DNA from: Paulinella micropora
Taxonomy: Eukaryota; Cercozoa; Imbricatea; Euglyphida
Reading direction: 5' to 3'
Assembly: GCA_009731375.1 (NCBI GenBank)
Contig: BJOX01000209.1
Span: 92,715-123,250 of the forward strand
DNA length: 30,536 bases
The notes beneath the pieces are model-generated. The model saw only the letters and a program-made list of their open reading frames with translations, did not search any database and was not told the DNA's origin. Positions 30,505 to 30,536 of the stretch are shown here, in pieces (position 1 is the stretch's first letter; each line of letters starts with the position of its first letter). A program made the translations under genes and the position numbers.

Positions 30505-30536
<32 letters not shown>
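30020..30536. repeat. (TAG)n with an (ACT)n block
   Basis: TAG at 30020-30205 with GGAG variants, ACT at 30206-30260, the island copy, then TAG from 30400 to the window end. Confidence 0.92.

Overview
This is a eukaryotic nuclear window dominated by simple repeats. Di- to hexanucleotide arrays, often hundreds of bases long and once about 2 kb, fill well over half of it. They separate short islands of ordinary sequence, and three runs of N (13436-13445, 21106-21381, 21813-21822) mark assembly gaps. Almost every long open frame is a repeat read as Ile/Tyr/Leu/Ser, Met/Tyr/Val/Cys, Lys/Arg/Glu or similar strings, so those are not genes. Real coding signal comes as short exons with GT..AG introns. 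A decayed LRR-Roc (ROCO-type) GTPase gene built from small exons, in a very microsatellite-rich genome, points to a protist. A stramenopile such as a brown alga is my best guess, but that is inference; no rRNA or organelle marker is present to settle it.

Layout. 0-2.6 kb holds (TATG), (GATA) and (TATC) arrays, an array of a 38-bp hairpin island, and copy A of a dispersed repeat. 2.6-6.3 kb is a huge (ACATAT)n locus that flips strand to (ATATGT)n and back. 6.3-9.3 kb holds mixed islands: a candidate Sel1-like exon, a near-perfect 165-bp palindromic element, a minus-strand open frame with a genuine ATG, and a fold-back element. 10.1-12.0 kb holds the LRR-Roc pseudogene (+ strand). A 300-bp MITE lies at 13.0-13.3 kb. 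13.75-14.14 kb is a GC-rich minus-strand frame with a PKD/BspA-like WGDG domain. 14.5-17.4 kb contains exons of a minus-strand gene with a GRF-like zinc finger, whose introns and flanks are trinucleotide or hexanucleotide repeats.

17.8-19.9 kb holds diverged copies of a 50-60 bp unit interleaved with microsatellites, plus copy B of the dispersed repeat. 19.9-25.7 kb holds island-plus-tetranucleotide composite arrays, a 25-bp minisatellite, a tRNA-like fragment and copy C of the dispersed repeat. 25.7-30.5 kb is AAG/GAG and TAG/CTA repeats with a minus-strand candidate gene carrying two copies of an RPA-binding-like motif, a 618-bp TIR element flanked by TA, and repeated islands ahead of (TAG)n.

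The main themes are three. First, short non-repetitive islands are duplicated together with the microsatellite beside them, at many independent loci. Second, this process touches genes: in the GRF gene it has duplicated an intron with its exon edges and created an in-frame 15-nt candidate microexon. Third, several mobile-type elements sit inside or end in microsatellites. No genes form an operon-like or pathway unit here.
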